Part shown: positions 41,851 through 52,125 of the stretch, piece by piece
Layout of the letters: every line of letters begins with the position of its first letter
Numbering within the stretch: the first letter of the stretch is position 1
Assembly (NCBI GenBank): GCA_947498155.1
Contig: CANMJD010000001.1
Coordinates: 310,001-374,000 of the forward strand
Reading direction: 5' to 3'
DNA length: 64,000 nt
Origin: an uncultured Pseudoruegeria sp.
Lineage (GTDB): Bacteria > Pseudomonadota > Alphaproteobacteria > Rhodobacterales > Rhodobacteraceae
The notes under the pieces: model-generated
Seen by the model: the letters and a program-made list of their open reading frames with translations, nothing else
What the model was told of the DNA's origin: nothing
The model's database searches: none
Program-made: the position numbers and the translations under genes

Positions 41851-44225
41851 ACTGGATTTCGACCACAGACCCGCAGCAGGCGCTCCAGCGCCTGCTGCAA
41901 GACTATACGACCCTGATCGATGTGCCGGATGAGCTGATGACTCCGGACGGCGAAATGCGTCCGGCGTGGCGTGATATCATGCACCATATCGCGCAACTGG
42001 GGCCGGATTCTTTCGCGCAGGCCATTGCCCAAGGTGAACGCTATTTGCGCGAAGCGGGTGTTCATTTTGTCAAACCCGACAAGGATCGCATGGCGCAACG
42101 GGACTGGCCACTCTGCCCCTTGCCGATCCAACTCTCCGAAAGCGAATGGCAGACAATCTCTAACGGGCTGATCGAACGCGCCAATTTGCTAGAAGCCGTA
42201 ACCGCAGATCTTTATGGCGACAATCGCTTGGTGGCCGAGGGCCATTTGCCCGCCAGTTTCATTGCCCGCAATCCCGGATGGTTACGTCCTCTGGTCGGGG
42301 TACCGCCCCGCGGCGGGGCGCATTTGCATTTTGTCGCTTTCGAGCTTGGACGCGGGCCGGATGGGCGCTGGTGGGTGCTGTCCGATCGCACACAAGCGCC
42401 CTCTGGTGCCGGATTTGCGCTGGAAAACCGCGTCGCCACCAGCCGGATTTACGATCAATTCTATCAACAGTCGCAGGTTCAGCGTCTTGCCGGTTTTTTC
42501 CGTGCCTTTCGCAATGCTTTGCAGGGGCAATCCGGTTTGCCCAATGGTCGTGTTGGGGTGCTCAGTCCCGGTCCGATGACAGAAACCTATTACGAACACG
42601 CCTATATCGCCCGCTATCTGGGCATGGTGCTGCTGGAGGGCGGCGATCTCACGGTTGAAAACGGCAATGTCTATGTGCGCACGGTGTCGGGCCTTGTGCC
42701 GATTGATGTGCTCTGGCGGCGCATTGATGCGTCTTGGGTCGATCCGCTGGAGTTGAACAGCGACTCCCGTCTTGGCACTGCCGGCCTGCTTGAGGCCCTG
42801 CGCGCCGGCTCGCTCTCGATGATCAACAGCCTTGGCGCGGGGGCCGTAGAGGCGCGCGGTATGCTGGCCTTTCTGCCGCAGATCCAGAAAGTGCTGCACG
42901 GAAGCCCATTACAAATGCCCAATATCGCCACTTGGTGGTGCGGATCAGAAAGCGCACTAGACCATGTCCTGCAGACCGCCGATACGATGGTCATCGGCGC
43001 GGCGCAATCCACCGGCCTTCCGTTTGAACAGACCGGCCCCCACGCCATTGGCGGGCAGATGATCAATACAGAGGGTCAAAGTCTAACCGATTGGATTACG
43101 GCAGAAAAAGGCGGTTTGGTCGGGCAAGAGATTGTCACGCTTTCCACCACGCCCAGCTTTGAAAACGGCAGGCTCATCCCACGTCCCATGGCGCTTCGAG
43201 TTTTTCTGGCCCGAGGCCCGCAGGGCTGGCACGTTATGCCCGGCGGCTTTGCCCGCATCGGTGCGCAGCAGGACGCAACGGCGATTGCCCTGCGGCAGGG
43301 CTCCTCTGTTGCAGATGTCTGGGTGCATCAGGAAATCGCGCAAGCCAAGGCCCCGTTCCTGCGCCCGGATCGGGATACGCCGGTGCTGCCGCTGGGCGAC
43401 ACATTGCCCAGCCGAACCGCCGATAACATGTTTTGGCTGGGACGCTATGTAGAGCGCTCCGCCCATATCCTGCGGCTGATGCGGGCCATTCAACGGCGGG
43501 CAGCGACGCCTTCTGATGCCGATGTGGTTGCCATGGCCAGCGGTTTGCTGCGCAGCTTTGGCGAAACCCACGGGCAGCTGCCCATTGAGCTCTGGCAACG
43601 CGCCATGGGCTGTGCCCGTCAGGTGCGTGACCGCTTGTCGGTTGACGCATGGAGTGCCCTGCGCCGGACCGAAGACGCGCTGCACCCCGAAGCCGCGCAA
43701 TTTCCGGTCGGAGAAGCGGGCGTCGAAATGCTGTCGGAAAACCTGCGGGTGATCGGTGGCTTTGCCGGGCTGGTCCATGAAAGCATGTATCGTTTGAACG
43801 GCTGGCGCTTTCTGTCCTTGGGCCGCTCGCTGGAGCGCACGGCCAATACCGCTGCGCTTTTGGCGGAGGCCATCGGCCAGACGGCACCCGACGGGGCGAT
43901 GGAAATGGCACTGGAGGTTTGCGACAGTACAATGATCCATCAACAGCGGTATTTCCTGCAAGATGATCCTGCAACGCTGTGCGATGTTTTGGGACTGGAT
44001 GCCAGTAACCCGAGCGGGTTGCTGTTCAATCTGGAACGCCTGCTGAATATTGCCAATTCCTTACCAGCACGGGGAGAAGGCATGGATTTCGCCGCAGAAT
44101 GTCAGGCGATCTACACAGGATTTGCGATGCAGACGGCCACCACGGTAACACCGCCCCTCCTGACTGCGCTGCGCGACAGCTGCTTTGCGCTGTCAGACCA
44201 GCTTTCCAAAAGCTATCTCAGGTGA
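41841..44225 (+). CDS. Circularly permuted ATP-grasp type 2 plus alpha-E domain fusion
   Basis: [46 protein letters not shown]-grasp half followed by alpha-E domain ([23 protein letters not shown]); likely GTG start overlapping upstream stop. Confidence 0.9.
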   Translation: MDVNWISTTDPQQALQRLLQDYTTLIDVPDELMTPDGEMRPAWRDIMHHIAQLGPDSFAQAIAQGERYLREAGVHFVKPDKDRMAQRDWPLCPLPIQLSESEWQTISNGLIERANLLEAVTADLYGDNRLVAEGHLPASFIARNPGWLRPLVGVPPRGGAHLHFVAFELGRGPDGRWWVLSDRTQAPSGAGFALENRVATSRIYDQFYQQSQVQRLAGFFRAFRNALQGQSGLPNGRVGVLSPGPMTETYYEHAYIARYLGMVLLEGGDLTVENGNVYVRTVSGLVPIDVLWRRIDASWVDPLELNSDSRLGTAGLLEALRAGSLSMINSLGAGAVEARGMLAFLPQIQKVLHGSPLQMPNIATWWCGSESALDHVLQTADTMVIGAAQSTGLPFEQTGPHAIGGQMINTEGQSLTDWITAEKGGLVGQEIVTLSTTPSFENGRLIPRPMALRVFLARGPQGWHVMPGGFARIGAQQDATAIALRQGSSVADVWVHQEIAQAKAPFLRPDRDTPVLPLGDTLPSRTADNMFWLGRYVERSAHILRLMRAIQRRAATPSDADVVAMASGLLRSFGETHGQLPIELWQRAMGCARQVRDRLSVDAWSALRRTEDALHPEAAQFPVGEAGVEMLSENLRVIGGFAGLVHESMYRLNGWRFLSLGRSLERTANTAALLAEAIGQTAPDGAMEMALEVCDSTMIHQQRYFLQDDPATLCDVLGLDASNPSGLLFNLERLLNIANSLPARGEGMDFAAECQAIYTGFAMQTATTVTPPLLTALRDSCFALSDQLSKSYLR

Positions 44226-44228
44226 CCC

Positions 44229-45110
44229 ATGCGCTATAGTATCACCTTGAAAATTAATTATGATTATCCCGACGGGGCAAGCGGCGGACGGCAGTTGCTG
44301 TACCTGACCCCTGCGGACCTAGGGGCGGAACAACAACTGCTCTCAGCCCAGCTCAGCAGTATTCCGGCCGCAGCAGCGAGCAGCCGACGGTTTGATTTTT
44401 TCGGCAATACCGTGCAGGCATTTCAATACCCCGGCCTTGCAACCCGCATGACCCTGCATATGCAGGCGCTCGTCAACCGCAGTGCCCTGCTGCACCCGCA
44501 GGGCTATATGCCCCAAGTGTCAGCCCTTGCGATGTTGATTGACGGCAGCCGTTCGCTTGCGCCCGACTCGCCGCATCACTTTGACCATGCCCAACCGGAA
44601 TTGCCCGAGGTCCCCGCAATTTCTGCCTATGCGCGCGCGATTTGCAGACCCGAATTACCCGTCATCGAGGCCCTGCGCCTGTTTGGCGAATCCCTGCATC
44701 GCGATATGCAGTTTGATGCGCAGGCGACAGATGTCAGCACCCCGCCAGCGCGGGCCTTTGCCCAGCGAAAAGGGGTTTGTCAGGATTTTTCTGGTATCAT
44801 GATCACCGGCTTGCGCGCCTGTGGCATCCCTGCCGGCTATGTCAGCGGCTATCTCAGAACCCTGCCGCCACCGGGTCAGCCACGACTCGAAGGGGCGGAT
44901 GCCATGCACGCCTGGGTGCGGGTCTGGTGCGGGCCAGAAGTGGGTTGGGTTGAATATGATCCGACAAATGCGGTTTTCGCCAATAACGATCATATCGTTG
45001 TCGCGCGTGGTCGCAGTTATCAGGACGTGGCCCCCGTTAGCGGGATTCTGCAAGCCGCAGGTGCTCAAAGCAGCACGCAAATGGTGGATGTGAAACCAGT
45101 TGCGGAATGA
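44229..45110 (+). CDS. Transglutaminase family protein
   Basis: MRYSITLKINYDYPDGASGGRQLLYLTP..., KGVCQDFSGIMITGLRACGIPAGYVSGYL, DAMHAWVRVWCGPEVGWVEYDPTN. Confidence 0.92.
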   Translation: MRYSITLKINYDYPDGASGGRQLLYLTPADLGAEQQLLSAQLSSIPAAAASSRRFDFFGNTVQAFQYPGLATRMTLHMQALVNRSALLHPQGYMPQVSALAMLIDGSRSLAPDSPHHFDHAQPELPEVPAISAYARAICRPELPVIEALRLFGESLHRDMQFDAQATDVSTPPARAFAQRKGVCQDFSGIMITGLRACGIPAGYVSGYLRTLPPPGQPRLEGADAMHAWVRVWCGPEVGWVEYDPTNAVFANNDHIVVARGRSYQDVAPVSGILQAAGAQSSTQMVDVKPVAE

Positions 45111-45296
45111 ACCGCGATCTCAGTGTTTTGGTTGAAGAATCCTCAGAACATTTTGTTTCTTTACGATTTTTAAACGTAATGTAGCTCCAACCAATCGCTG
45201 ATGGAAAATACATAGATCGGAGCACCCCCTCATGGTACGCTCTGATTAAATAAGGGCGATTTACTTTGCCGCTACAAGCCGAAAGGACCAAACAAT

Positions 45297-46406
45297 ATGG
45301 TTATCATTCTAGCTGCCTATTTCGGACTGGTTTGGTTGATTTTCTCTAAGTTGAAGCTTTTGCCTTGGAATGCGCTCTCGAAAACTGTTGTTTACGGCCT
45401 CGCCGGGGGCATCACCCTCGTTGTTCTTGGCGCCCTGAGCCATACAACCCCTACTGGCCCGGTCTCGATAAAAGCCGTCTTGACAAATGTTGCCCCTAAT
45501 GTTGCCGGTACGGTAATTGATGTTTCGGCGGAACCCAATCAAACGGTCATCAAGGATCAGGAATTGTTTCGGATTGATGACACGGTTTATGCAGCCGATG
45601 TTGCGCGATTGGAGGCCAAAGTAGAAACCGCAAAATACTCTGCCGACAAACTACAAAGTGATTTGGAGGTCGCTCAGGCCGAGCTTGATTCCCTGAATGT
45701 CCAGCTTACCTTTGGCACGCAACGGCGCAATGATATCACACGGCTCGAGGACCGTGGCGCAACGACCACCTTCCAATTGCAGGAAACCGTGGCCACCATC
45801 GATCAATTGAGCGCCAATATTCGTGCCGCAGAGGCGCGTATCGATGCGATTGAACGCCGCATTGCCACAAAGATCAATGGTCGAGATGCCTCCGTTGTGG
45901 AGGCAGAGCAAGCCCTCGCTCAAGCAGAATGGAGCCTAGAACAAACGATCATACGCGCACCTCAAGACGGGCGCGTCGTTGGCGTGTCTCTTCGCCCGGG
46001 CAACCGCGTTTCGCCCTTTCAAGGTGCAATTAGCTTCATCGATCCAACCGACTACGTCATGCTCGCCACCCTTCCTCAGTCCAGCCGACCCAATGTCGCG
46101 ATTGGCGATGAAATTCGAATTGCACTCAAAACCATGCCGGGGTCGGAAATTACCGCGACCATCAAGGACATTGCAATTTCATCAGGGGAAGGCACCCTTG
46201 ATCTACGGGCCGGTCTCCCTTCCCTGAGGGAGGTCATCGGCACGTCTTCTTATGTCGTAGTCGTACAATTGCCCGAAGAATTTGATGTCAGTCAAATGCC
46301 CTTCGGAACTTCTGGCAAGGCCCTTGTGCTGACCGACAAAGCCGGTCCGATTGGCGCTTTAGCCAACGTACTTTTCTGGGTGACCAAACAAATGAACTAC
46401 CTTTAA
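45297..46406 (+). CDS. HlyD family membrane-fusion/secretion protein
   Basis: N-terminal TM segments, coiled coil region, biotinyl-lipoyl-like NVAPNVAGTVIDVSAEPNQTVIKDQELFRID, IIRAPQDGRVVGVSLRPGNRV. Confidence 0.85.
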   Translation: MVIILAAYFGLVWLIFSKLKLLPWNALSKTVVYGLAGGITLVVLGALSHTTPTGPVSIKAVLTNVAPNVAGTVIDVSAEPNQTVIKDQELFRIDDTVYAADVARLEAKVETAKYSADKLQSDLEVAQAELDSLNVQLTFGTQRRNDITRLEDRGATTTFQLQETVATIDQLSANIRAAEARIDAIERRIATKINGRDASVVEAEQALAQAEWSLEQTIIRAPQDGRVVGVSLRPGNRVSPFQGAISFIDPTDYVMLATLPQSSRPNVAIGDEIRIALKTMPGSEITATIKDIAISSGEGTLDLRAGLPSLREVIGTSSYVVVVQLPEEFDVSQMPFGTSGKALVLTDKAGPIGALANVLFWVTKQMNYL

Positions 46407-46504
46407 CCTGTCTGAAACCATAACCAACTTTAAGAGGTAAAATGGGTTTTTGTTCCGCTGACTGGCGGCAACAGCAGCAAGAAAAAGTGCTCAAACGGTC
46501 ACGG

Positions 46505-46560
46505 GAGAGCATGAGAGCATGAGAGCATGAGAGCATGAGAGCATGAGAGCATGAGAGCAT
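46505..46560. repeat. 8-bp tandem repeat, 7 perfect copies of GAGAGCAT
   Basis: Direct count: gagagcat x7 between the HlyD gene and the partial tRNA-Pro copy. Confidence 0.97.
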
Positions 46561-46607
46561 GGCGCGTTTTGCCTTAACTCTCAACAGGATCTATTTAGAT
46601 ACAGGTA

Positions 46608-46660
46608 AAATGGTCGGGACGGCAAGATCCGAACGTGCGACCTACGGTACCCAAAACCGT
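46608..46660 (-). repeat. Partial tRNA-Pro (3' half) direct duplicate, putative distal att site
   Basis: 53 bp, 51 identical to 62684-62736; covers CCA end to anticodon loop of tRNA-Pro, then diverges. Confidence 0.92.
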
Positions 46661-47232
46661 TTAGGATATTTGGTATACATAAATAAATTTGTAAACTTAC
46701 CCGAAAACGACTTCCAAAGAACAAAGACTTTGAAGGCGTTTGCAAACTATATTTAGGGACCGCAACCATCAAAAATTTTGACGACGATTGGTTCGTGATT
46801 ACGGAACAAGTATTTTTGATTGCCTGTAAGGTATTTCCCCAAACGGAAGTGTTTCATTTGGGGCAGGCATTCCGGCGGTTATCACACGGGACGCCGCTGC
46901 ACATTGCGGGTTTCTTGAAACACGCCTCGCGGCACCAGAACCGAAATTAGGCGAAAATTGTTGTGCATCAGAGGCTTGAGCTCTAAATTTCTCTCGACAA
47001 AGCGGAAACAAAACGAGAAACGGTGAAACTCCGTAAATGTTGATAATAGGCTGACAGTTTTCTGGCAGGCTGGGACAAAAGCGGCCCAAACCGGACCTTC
47101 ACCTATCCTCGGCAATGGTGCGATGCGGCCCGTCATTGCGGACTTTCGCGGCAACTGCAAAATCAATCGCTAGGCGAATTCATAGTTCGCGAACAAAACT
47201 GTCCTCCAAATAAATCGAGTAGATGTCCGCTA

Positions 47233-47676
47233 TCAGGATTTCTCATCCTTGATTACCCTTGTGTCCCGCTTGCCAGACGCCATCAGCCACAAAGCAAGCA
47301 GCGGAAAACCCACCAGCTCAAATGCCAGTGACGGGGCAATCGCTGCGCTAAATATGACCTCAGTGTCCATGCCGTTAAGTCGAAACAGACCCGCGATTGC
47401 GACCATAGCCGACAGAATAATCAAAGTTGAGCGAAACATGCGCATTGCAAAGCCGCCAATCATGAACGCAGCACCGACGCCAAACCAGACCCCACCAATG
47501 AACCGAATGTGGCTATCTTGAGCATGGAATGTTGCAGCATCTGTGATCGAAACAAAATCGCGCGTCGATTGCCATCCCAGCGTCATTATCCCGCCTAGGC
47601 CGACATTCAAACCTAGGAAGACGATTACAGCACCAACGATCACAACAACCGAGTTCAATAAGTTTGTCTTGTTCAT
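47233..47676 (-). CDS. DUF4345 domain protein
   Basis: Four-TM small protein LGLNVGLGGIMTLGWQST...DSHIRFIGGVWFGVGAAFMIG. Confidence 0.75.
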   Translation of the reverse strand: MNKTNLLNSVVVIVGAVIVFLGLNVGLGGIMTLGWQSTRDFVSITDAATFHAQDSHIRFIGGVWFGVGAAFMIGGFAMRMFRSTLIILSAMVAIAGLFRLNGMDTEVIFSAAIAPSLAFELVGFPLLALWLMASGKRDTRVIKDEKS

Positions 47677-47714
47677 TTCACGTTTCCTAAATGCACGCCT
47701 GTGGGTCCATAATA

Positions 47715-47780
47715 ATTAGTACGCGTTCTATATTAATGTGACCTTGACAAGGCAAGCATTATTTGGGACGCGTTCTAAAA
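47715..47780. promoter_or_regulatory. Candidate TetR operators, two copies of ACGCGTTCTA
   Basis: TTAGTACGCGTTCTAT (47721-47730 core) and GGGACGCGTTCTAA (47768-47777 core) in the divergent intergenic region; each an imperfect palindrome around ACGCGT. Confidence 0.6.
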
Positions 47781-47801
47781 TAAATTGAAGAGGGCCTAAC
47801 T

Positions 47802-48398
47802 ATGGCTAGAACCGCTGGCAGGCCGCCCCGCAGCAAGGCTGAAATTCTGGAGTTCCGATCAAAGATCGGGAAACACGCGCTTGAGATTTACCGAACGGAA
47901 GGCTTCGGGGCGGTTTCAATGCGCCGTTTGGCCAGAGAGGTCGGATGCGCGCCGATGACAATCTACGCTCATTTTGAGGGCAAGACCGATATTCTACGAT
48001 ACCTATGGGCAGACATCCTTGCGGACATGTCCAATGACATCGAGACAACGCTGAATTCGGTCGATGGTGCGCGAGAACGGCTGCAATCAGCTGCACAAAC
48101 CTTCCTCGCCTATTGGATTGACCACCCCGATCATTTTCGACTTGTATTTATGTCCAACGACGTGACGCGGGCGGATGTCAGTAAGTTCGTTATGGACGAA
48201 GACACCTTGGCCCACTTCCGGGTGTTTTCGGGTTTGATCAGAGAGGTTCATCCGGAAGGACATGACGTCAAAGTGAGTTCTGACACGCTCATATCTGGAT
48301 TGATCGGCATTGCTCTGTGTATGAACACCGTTGCTGATTACCCATGGTCCAACGCGACCTCGATGACCAACCAGTTACTATCAAGCATCACTGCGTAA
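47802..48398 (+). CDS. TetR/AcrR family transcriptional regulator
   Basis: HALEIYRTEGFGAVSMRRLAREVGCAPMTIYAHFEGKTDILRYLW. Confidence 0.9.
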   Translation: MARTAGRPPRSKAEILEFRSKIGKHALEIYRTEGFGAVSMRRLAREVGCAPMTIYAHFEGKTDILRYLWADILADMSNDIETTLNSVDGARERLQSAAQTFLAYWIDHPDHFRLVFMSNDVTRADVSKFVMDEDTLAHFRVFSGLIREVHPEGHDVKVSSDTLISGLIGIALCMNTVADYPWSNATSMTNQLLSSITA

Positions 48399-48904
48399 AC
48401 CGTTTCGCAATTGAGGAAAAGCTGACGTTCGTGCATCTTGCAGCATCGGTGAGTGTGGACTCTTTTCAGTCGTTCTCTGCAAGTTATCCGAATGCCAGCT
48501 ATGGGCCGTTCTCGACGATCTACACGACGGGCGTAAACCGGACCTGCGCTGCAGCGCTTTCCACAGGCTGCCAACGCGCAAAAGCGGACTCTGCAAGTTC
48601 AAAGATGGCGGCCCATCATTTGATGTCCAGTCGCTGATTCGGGAAAGTTCGGTATCGGTCGGGTGGCTGGTGCTAAAATGCGTGAAGTAACCTCGAAAAA
48701 ATAGCGTTCATAACAAGGGTCCAAAACGGTCGCACTAGCATGACCACAATCCCTTGCTTCGATATGTCGAACATCAGATGGAAGTATATCGCCAACCTTC
48801 CACCACCAACCAGACAAAGCCAACGAAAGATTTGGGCCTAAATATTTTTGAATTCGAAGTTCTCTTGTCTTAACTTGCAAAAATGGAGATTAGGATTTTT
48901 AGTT

Positions 48905-50449
48905 ATGTTAAGAATTTGTGGAATACTGGGGCTCTCAATCGCACTTGCAAGTCCCTCAATTGCAAATGATGTCGCTATTTTGAATGGCAGGGTGATAGAT
49001 CCTGAAACCGGTCTGGATGCTGTCCGCAACGTCGCAATCGAAAGTGGCAAAATCACAGCAATTAGCGAGTTCGCGTTGACCGGTGAAACCGTGATAGACG
49101 CTTCGGGCCATGTCGTCTCTGCGGGCTTCATCGATCTGCACGCTCATGGGCAAAACATTGGCGACTATAGGATGCAAGCGATGCAGGGCGTGACTACCGC
49201 GCTCGAATTGGAGTCCGGGGTGTTGCCGATCAAGGACTGGTATGCCACTCAAGAGGAAAAGGGGTTGCCGATCAACTTTGGCGCTTCGGCAGCCTGGACC
49301 TTTGGGCGCATTGCGACGTTTACCAACACCGATCCGCTGGCCACGCCTGGCTATTTTCAGGACGTGCAGGGGCGAGATGACTGGAAACTCGACATAGCAA
49401 GCGCCGAGCAAACCGACCGCATTCTTGCGCTCGTCGAAGGAGGGTTGCGCGAGGGCGCCTTGGGAATCGGGATCAATGCCGGATACGCTCCAGGATATGG
49501 CCAGAAAGAGTATTTCGCGCTGGCAAAACTGGCGGGCAAGTACGGTGCGGCGACCTTTACCCATGTGCGCTATGCCAGCAATCTTGAGCCGCAGAGCTCA
49601 TTTGAGGCAGTGAAGGAGCTCATAGCAAACGCAGCACTCACCGGCACCCACATGCACATCTGTCACATCAACAGCACGTCTTTGTCCGACATTCACGCAA
49701 CTCTCGAACTGGTGAACGATGCCAAGGCGAAAGGTATCAATATTTCTGTGGGTGCCTACCCTTACGGAGCTGCAAACACAGTTGTGGGCGCGGCGATGTT
49801 CAGTGGCGAAAACTGGCGCGAAAGAATGTCGTCTACGGCAGAGAATTTTCAACTGGGTGCTGACCGCATGACCGAGGAAGAATTGGCAGATTATCAAGCC
49901 AACAAGCCCGGCACCTTCATCACATGGCATTTCCTTGACGAGGAAAACCCGACGGATCTCGCTCTGCTCGACGCGTCCATCACGCACCCCGAAATACTGA
50001 TCGAATCCGATTCAGTTTTCTGGTCCTACTTTGACGAAAACGGTGGGATATCCAATTACGAAGGGGATGCATGGCCCTTGCCTGACAACGTGTTCAGCCA
50101 CCCCAGATCGTCTGGCACCTTTGCAAAGATCTTGCGTGAATACGTGCGTGAACGCGGGTTGATGTCGCTGGAAGATGCAATTCGCAAGATGTCCCTAATG
50201 CCCGCGCAGACGCTGGAGGATTTCGTCCCGCAAATGCGCAACAAGGGGCGCATCCAGATCGGGATGGATGCCGATATCGTTGTATTTGATCCAGCAACCA
50301 TTACTGACAACGCGACGTTTGAGAATGCCAACCAACCGGCAACGGGGGTGCAGACGGTTATAGTGAACGGCGGCGTTGTCGTACGCGACGGAGAATTGGT
50401 TCTCGATGCCCCTCATGGCCGCCCGATCCGCCGTCCTCTCGCGGACTAG
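48905..50449 (+). CDS. Exported amidohydrolase, D-aminoacylase-like (paralog 1)
   Basis: Signal peptide; NGRVIDPETGLDAVRNVAIESGKI; GFIDLHAHG (HxH); C-term GRIQIGMDADIVVFDPATITDNATFENANQPATGVQTVIVNGGVVVRDGE. Confidence 0.88.
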   Translation: MLRICGILGLSIALASPSIANDVAILNGRVIDPETGLDAVRNVAIESGKITAISEFALTGETVIDASGHVVSAGFIDLHAHGQNIGDYRMQAMQGVTTALELESGVLPIKDWYATQEEKGLPINFGASAAWTFGRIATFTNTDPLATPGYFQDVQGRDDWKLDIASAEQTDRILALVEGGLREGALGIGINAGYAPGYGQKEYFALAKLAGKYGAATFTHVRYASNLEPQSSFEAVKELIANAALTGTHMHICHINSTSLSDIHATLELVNDAKAKGINISVGAYPYGAANTVVGAAMFSGENWRERMSSTAENFQLGADRMTEEELADYQANKPGTFITWHFLDEENPTDLALLDASITHPEILIESDSVFWSYFDENGGISNYEGDAWPLPDNVFSHPRSSGTFAKILREYVRERGLMSLEDAIRKMSLMPAQTLEDFVPQMRNKGRIQIGMDADIVVFDPATITDNATFENANQPATGVQTVIVNGGVVVRDGELVLDAPHGRPIRRPLAD

Positions 50450-50493
50450 GCATCACCAGAAGCATTTAAGTAATTGGTTTTAAGGAGAAGATT

Positions 50494-52119
50494 ATGAAGC
50501 AAAGCCCTGCTTTCGCCCTTGCATTGTCAGTTCTGGCACTGAGTACATTTTCTGCCCAGTCGCAGGAGTTCGATATTGTCATCAGCAACGGTCGGGTGAT
50601 GGACCCCGAAACCCTCTATGATGGCGTTGCGAATGTCGGCATCAAGGAGGGTCGGATTGCAAAGATCTCCAGGCAGCCTCTTTCCGGCACATCCGAGATC
50701 GACGCGACTGGTCATGTCGTGGCGCCTGGCTTCATCGATACGCATTTCCATTGGCAGGCGCCGCTCGGCTATGCGCTTGGCCTGCGCGATGGGCTGACCA
50801 GCAGCATGGACATTGAGGAAGGCTGTGCCGGAACTGTCATCGCCAAGTGGTACGACTTGCGCAAGGATGTCACCCAAGCCAACTATGGCTGTGCTTCAAG
50901 CCACGAACAGGCGCGTGCCATGGCCATTGACGGGTTCGACAATGAGGACGTCTTGGTGATGGGGCCAGCGGCCGCCTTAGAGACGCGAAAAGACTCGGGC
51001 TGGAGCCTTGGGAAGGCGGATTTCGACAGCGGAAACGAGATTTTGCGGATCATCGACAAGGGCTTGCAGGATGGTGCTCTGGGCATCGGCAGCACGGTTG
51101 GGTATATGCGGGATGGGGTCACCACCCGCGAAATGTTTGAAGTGCAAAAGGTTGGCGCGCGATACGGTCGACACACGGCCGTTCATACCCGCTTCACGCC
51201 AGACGATTCAGTCCACGAGAACCTGGGAGCGCAGGAGATCATCGCCAATGCGCTCGCTCTGGGTGCACCGGCCACAATTAACCACTACAACAATCCCGGT
51301 TGGCGTCTGGCCCATGAGATCATCCAACGACTTCAGAAACAGGGTCACAACATCTGGGGTGAAATCTATCCCTATGCTGCCGGCTCGACGGCTTTGAACG
51401 CTGTGTTTATTCAGCCAGAGAATTGGGTGGATCGTCTTGGCCATCGGTTCGAAGACACATTGCAAGATCCAATCACAGGTGATTTCTACACCGAGAAATC
51501 CTACACTGAGGGCGTGGCGAGCGACCCCACAAAAGAAATTCTCCTGTGGAAAATGCCGGCGGAGGACTCGGTAAAATGGCTGACGCTGAAAGGCACGACC
51601 ATGGCGAGTGACGCCATGTTTGCCGAACCGCTCTTCGGACCATGGGACACCCCATTCGAGCAGCTCAGCAATACCCATCCGCGTGCCGCGGGAGCTCGGA
51701 GTATCTCTCTGCGTCTGGGTCGTGAGAATGACATCCCGCTCATGCAACTGCTATCCATCCTGAGTTACAATGCAGCAAAGCACTTGGGAGACACTGGTCT
51801 CAAGGCCATGCAGGAACGCGGCCGCATGCAAGAGGGCATGATCGCAGACATCGTAGTCTTTGATCCCGAAACGGTGACCGACAACGCCACCTATGAACGG
51901 GGCGTGATCCCGTCGACGGGCTTCAAGGCTGTAATCGTGCATGGCACGGTCACAGTGCGGGACGACGAATTGCTCGAAGTTTTCGCGGGTCAGCCAATCC
52001 GCTTCGATCCTGAAGCCAAACCACGGTTTGAGCCGGTTTCAGAGGAAGCCTGGAACCTCGATTTTTCCACCGGCATGCCAGATGTTGCGCCCGGCATTCC
52101 GCCTAAGGGTGGGAACTGA
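50494..52119 (+). CDS. Exported amidohydrolase, D-aminoacylase-like (paralog 2)
   Basis: Signal peptide; [73 protein letters not shown]. Confidence 0.9.
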   Translation: MKQSPAFALALSVLALSTFSAQSQEFDIVISNGRVMDPETLYDGVANVGIKEGRIAKISRQPLSGTSEIDATGHVVAPGFIDTHFHWQAPLGYALGLRDGLTSSMDIEEGCAGTVIAKWYDLRKDVTQANYGCASSHEQARAMAIDGFDNEDVLVMGPAAALETRKDSGWSLGKADFDSGNEILRIIDKGLQDGALGIGSTVGYMRDGVTTREMFEVQKVGARYGRHTAVHTRFTPDDSVHENLGAQEIIANALALGAPATINHYNNPGWRLAHEIIQRLQKQGHNIWGEIYPYAAGSTALNAVFIQPENWVDRLGHRFEDTLQDPITGDFYTEKSYTEGVASDPTKEILLWKMPAEDSVKWLTLKGTTMASDAMFAEPLFGPWDTPFEQLSNTHPRAAGARSISLRLGRENDIPLMQLLSILSYNAAKHLGDTGLKAMQERGRMQEGMIADIVVFDPETVTDNATYERGVIPSTGFKAVIVHGTVTVRDDELLEVFAGQPIRFDPEAKPRFEPVSEEAWNLDFSTGMPDVAPGIPPKGGN

Positions 52120-52125
52120 CCTGAA

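Noticed and set aside
43083-43974. Long minus-strand ORFs (292 and 246 aa) opposite the ATP-grasp/alpha-E gene
   Set aside because: Antisense to a confidently identified gene, no recognisable domain, GC-rich shadow ORFs
46559-46756. [37 protein letters not shown]...
   Set aside because: Spurious translation through the partial tRNA-Pro duplicate
46799-47166. Overlapping minus-strand ORFs in the left part of the island
   Set aside because: No recognisable domain or good start context; looks like non-coding or decayed accessory DNA
48338-48637. Small ORFs between the TetR gene and amidohydrolase paralog 1
   Set aside because: Mutually overlapping frames, low-complexity, no domain; probably a non-coding remnant
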